From Negativicutes bacterium (GTDB lineage Bacteria; Bacillota_C; Negativicutes; Acidaminococcales; Acidaminococcaceae): 6,771 nucleotides of DNA. Position 1 is the first letter of the stretch, and every line of letters starts with the position of its first letter. Both the position numbers and the translations under genes were made by a program. The DNA lies in assembly GCA_009930275.1 (NCBI GenBank), contig RZYP01000111.1, positions 1 to 6,771 of the forward strand, given 5' to 3'. Positions 4,547-6,771 of this stretch are shown here, piece after piece. The notes beneath the pieces were generated by a model. That model ran no database searches. It was not told the origin of the DNA and saw nothing but the letters and a program-made list of their open reading frames with translations.

Positions 4547-5839
4547 TTACCTTCTGATGAAGAGAGCCTTTCCCCAGTCCGCTCCCACTCCGACCCAAAT
4601 TACCGGAACTCCGGCCTCTTCTTCAATAAAATTTATATACTCCTGTGCCTGTATCGGCATTGTTTTGAAATCATTGTATGAAGAGAGGTCCTCTTTCCAC
4701 CCCTCAAAGTTCCTGTAGACAGGGATCGCTTTCCAGGAATCCCTACTGGCCAGGTCGAGCATCTTTTTTTCTTCACCATCTACAATATATGCGGTACAAA
4801 TTTTGAGTTCATCGATCCCGGTAAGGACATCAAGTTTTGTGAGAGCAAGGGCATGAACTCCGTTGTCTTTTACCGCGAATCTTAGTGCAGGAAGGTCAAG
4901 CCATCCCACTCTCCTTGGCTCCATCGTCACTCCTGAAAATTCTTTTCCCCTGTTTCTGATAAAGGCTGCCACGGCATTCGATTCCTCCGTAACGAAGGGG
5001 CCGTTGTCGTTCCTCGTATTGTAAGCCTTGGCAACACCAATTATCCGCATGGGTGAATTCCATCTGAGGCCTGTCCCCGCAAGTGCTGAAGCAGATAAAG
5101 AGGATATTGGCATCACGTATGGGTAGAGACCGCGTCCGACATCGTTGAGAGCTCCGTCGCATGATTCGAAGAGTATGCCAAGATTTCTTGAAACAGCCGC
5201 CGCAATAATATCTTCCGGGTCCCCTATGTAAGGTATCAGCCTCTCTCCGAGACTAAGGCACTGTGTAAATATTTCGTCTGGGTCAAGAGTTTTTTCTCCA
5301 TAAATTTTAGTGAAATATTGGTTTTTTACATTGAGGTTCTCTTTTATTTTGTCGTGGAGTATGTCTGGATGGAGAAGATCGGCTACCCTTATCCCCATTC
5401 TCCGATACTTGTCAGAACAGCTGTGTCCGAATCCCTGTTCGACCATTGTTCTGTTCTTGTCGTGTCCAAATATCCGACCGTCAAGTACATCAAGTTTTTT
5501 GTGATAGTCGAGTATTAAGTGGCATGATTTGCTTATGGTCAGACGGGCTTTGAGGACTCCGGCTTCTTTCAGCATTTCTATTTCGTCTGATACTTTTTCA
5601 AGATCCAGCGTGACACCAGCACAGATAAGGCAATTTTTGCCGTCATGATGTATGCCGCTCGGCATGTAATTTACTCTGAACTTTTCACCGCAGGCAAATA
5701 TTGTCCGCCCGCCATTTGAACACCCCTGAAAACGGACAACGACATCGGACCTGTTTGAAATAAAGTCAATTATTCTTCCCTTGCCTTCATTGCCCCACTG
5801 AGTACCAATGACCATTTTCGTCTCTGAGCCTGTGATCAT
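4547..5839 (-). CDS. Adenylosuccinate-synthetase homologue with a replaced active site (PurA-like paralogue)
   Basis: The protein has 430 residues, co-linear with PurA over the full length (E. coli about 432). PurA joins IMP and aspartate using GTP, the first committed step to AMP. Retained: GTQWGNEGKG P-loop (12-21), VVRFQG (34-39), MPSGI (59-63), LILDYH (108-113), YPYV (239-242), KAYNTR (271-276), GWLD (312-315) and TKLD (334-337) for guanine recognition. Replaced: the catalytic Asp13 equivalent is Asn17 and the catalytic His41 equivalent is Arg45; the IMP-phosphate loop TTGRGIGP reads MVEQGFGH (132-139); GAQGT reads SCDGA (226-230); the aspartate loop TTGRRRR reads VTMEPRR (304-310). I infer GTP binding without standard catalysis: a pseudoenzyme, regulator, or ligase with another substrate. 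The ATG at 5839 overlaps the upstream stop (ATGA), with GAGGA 9 bases upstream, so it is translated together with the deacetylase gene. Not named purA because the chemistry is doubtful. Confidence 0.9.
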   Translation of the reverse strand: MITGSETKMVIGTQWGNEGKGRIIDFISNRSDVVVRFQGCSNGGRTIFACGEKFRVNYMPSGIHHDGKNCLICAGVTLDLEKVSDEIEMLKEAGVLKARLTISKSCHLILDYHKKLDVLDGRIFGHDKNRTMVEQGFGHSCSDKYRRMGIRVADLLHPDILHDKIKENLNVKNQYFTKIYGEKTLDPDEIFTQCLSLGERLIPYIGDPEDIIAAAVSRNLGILFESCDGALNDVGRGLYPYVMPISSLSASALAGTGLRWNSPMRIIGVAKAYNTRNDNGPFVTEESNAVAAFIRNRGKEFSGVTMEPRRVGWLDLPALRFAVKDNGVHALALTKLDVLTGIDELKICTAYIVDGEEKKMLDLASRDSWKAIPVYRNFEGWKEDLSSYNDFKTMPIQAQEYINFIEEEAGVPVIWVGVGADWGKALFIRR

Positions 5840-6771
5840 AATTCTTCATCCTCATTTGTCACCAGCATCTCAGCCATCTCCGGAAGCGTGACCAGCCGGA
5901 CCGGAAGTTTCGTGTATTCCTTGTTCAACTTTTCTAGAAAGAGGAGGGTAGCCGGCCTGAAATGACAAATCACTATCATATCGCCTCTCTTGAGTGTCGT
6001 TTTTACTACCTGGTCGAACCTTGCCTTTATTGAATCCTTGTCAGGTGTCCCATCGAGGAATCCCCTGTTTCGCAATGCTGTTATACCCGCAGCTTTGGCC
6101 ACATCATAAGCTACGCTTTTGCCTGAGGTCCTGCTGTCGAGGAACAAGAGTTCCCTCTCTTTGAGCACGTCTATGATCGGGACCATTATGTCCCATTTTG
6201 AAGTCGCAAGGGATCCTCTGTGATTGTTTATGCCTATAGGCGAAGGAAGCGAGTTCAGTGCCTTGACCGTAACATCCTTTATCCTGTTCCGGTCCATTCC
6301 CTCGCCAACAAGGTATTCTTTGGGGTCCTTGTCTATTTCCGCCTGCATCGGGAGATGCAGCAGGTAGGGTATTCCGGTTTTGCCAGCAATGGCTGCTGTC
6401 TCTCCGGCGTACTTTGTGTAGGGAAGTATCGCCCATGTCATGGGCAAGTCAAATGATGCAACTTTTTTTGCCATATCAAGGGCATTCCCACCATCATCGA
6501 CCACTATTGCCAGTATAGGTCTTGGGTCCAGGGCCTCTTTTGGCGGAACTTCTTTTTCAGATGTCACATCTTTACTTTCGACAGGAGGGGCTTCTTTTTC
6601 CTCCTGCGGTTTCGTACCCGATATTACCTTTTTATCATCTTTATCAAGGCTGAAGAACGATACCGCTTTAGTTCCTAACCTGCCGGCCGCCGCTGATATG
6701 TTTTCTACTCTGCTGACTACAGAGGGGGAAAACTTTTCAGGGTAAAGCTTGCAAAAAAGAAAAAGCAACGC
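5836..6771 (-). CDS. Divergent polysaccharide deacetylase family protein (YibQ-like), 5'-truncated by the window edge
   Basis: The frame is open to the edge; a TTG at 6768 is the only in-window candidate for an extreme N-terminus and the real start is probably beyond. The visible part begins with hydrophobic ALLFLFCKLYP, probably the end of a membrane anchor or signal. A Lys/Glu/Pro-rich linker follows (about residues 42-82, counted from the TTG), then the domain: AIVVDDGG (87-94), LLHLPMQ (136-142), GINNHRGS (179-186), LFLDSRTS (208-215) and ICHFRP (267-272). These fit the divergent polysaccharide deacetylase family (DUF610, PF04748; E. coli YibQ), a NodB-like fold in the cell envelope whose substrate is not firmly known. 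GINNHMGS is the usual form; Arg replaces Met here. The stop overlaps the ATG of the PurA-like gene. In other bacteria the family often lies near cell-wall hydrolase or protease genes; none is visible here. Confidence 0.88.
   Translation of the reverse strand, partial: ALLFLFCKLYPEKFSPSVVSRVENISAAAGRLGTKAVSFFSLDKDDKKVISGTKPQEEKEAPPVESKDVTSEKEVPPKEALDPRPILAIVVDDGGNALDMAKKVASFDLPMTWAILPYTKYAGETAAIAGKTGIPYLLHLPMQAEIDKDPKEYLVGEGMDRNRIKDVTVKALNSLPSPIGINNHRGSLATSKWDIMVPIIDVLKERELLFLDSRTSGKSVAYDVAKAAGITALRNRGFLDGTPDKDSIKARFDQVVKTTLKRGDMIVICHFRPATLLFLEKLNKEYTKLPVRLVTLPEMAEMLVTNEDEEL
5849..5853 (-). promoter_or_regulatory. Ribosome binding site of the PurA-like gene, inside the upstream gene
   Basis: GAGGA lies 9 bases before the ATG at 5839, within the last codons of the deacetylase gene. 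Together with the ATGA overlap it supports this start over the internal Met9 that directly precedes VIGTQWG. Confidence 0.55.

Noticed and set aside
4547..5839. PurZ (phage 2-aminoadenylosuccinate synthetase)
   Set aside because: As I recall PurZ has Ser at the Asp13 position and retains the NAGHT histidine; here Asn and Arg are present, the gene sits in core context beside a tRNA operon, and no phage genes are adjacent.
6220..6745. Plus-strand open frames opposite the deacetylase gene
   Set aside because: The opposite frame encodes clear family motifs; these lack a ribosome binding site and any recognisable domain.

Overview
The window is bacterial chromosome in two parts, and every convincing gene lies on the minus strand, so transcription runs from high to low coordinates. 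Positions 4040-6771 look like ordinary core genome: an envelope-associated divergent polysaccharide deacetylase (5' end off the edge), a full-length adenylosuccinate-synthetase homologue overlapping it by ATGA, and a four-gene tRNA operon (Val-Asp-Phe-Gly) with a near-consensus promoter and a strong terminator. Positions 1-4040 look accessory: a small excisionase/AlpA-like DNA-binding gene next to the tRNA operon, about 470 bases of very AT-rich DNA with repeated promoter-like units, a 468-residue ankyrin-repeat protein, and two mobile-element-type hypothetical genes that appear to be decaying. This layout fits a genomic island or remnant inserted beside a tRNA operon. No integrase and no confirmed attachment site is visible.

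The organism cannot be fixed from the sequence. All four tRNAs encode CCA, ribosome binding sites are AGGAGG-like, and promoters are sigma-70-like. The small 'GFSMSNNA...SKWTK' protein resembles, from memory, proteins on mobile elements of gut Firmicutes and similar anaerobes. An anaerobic Firmicutes or Synergistota-type bacterium is a guess held at low confidence.

Region by region (upper to lower coordinates): 6771-5836 deacetylase; 5839-4547 PurA-like protein; 4515-4488 tRNA promoter; 4448-4091 tRNAs; 4082-4040 terminator; 3984-3896 palindrome and promoter region of the HTH gene; 3845-3618 HTH gene; 3617-3130 AT-rich spacer with promoter-like repeats and a possible 20-codon leader ORF; 3086-1680 ankyrin protein; 1672-1641 terminator; 1529-861 SNNA-type protein; 946-1 second hypothetical protein, continuing off the edge in another frame.

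The most interesting points are these. (1) The PurA homologue keeps the GTP-binding P-loop and TKLD motif, but both catalytic residues are replaced (Asp13 to Asn, His41 to Arg) and the IMP- and aspartate-binding loops are remodelled, so it is probably not a working adenylosuccinate synthetase. (2) A leftward TTGTTTA element recurs four times around the HTH gene and upstream of the ankyrin gene, each time 15-18 bases before a -10-like hexamer. (3) The two hypothetical genes at the left show three separate frame disruptions (an A7 run, a 32-base tandem duplication, an A6 run) whose correction would join them into one long reading frame.
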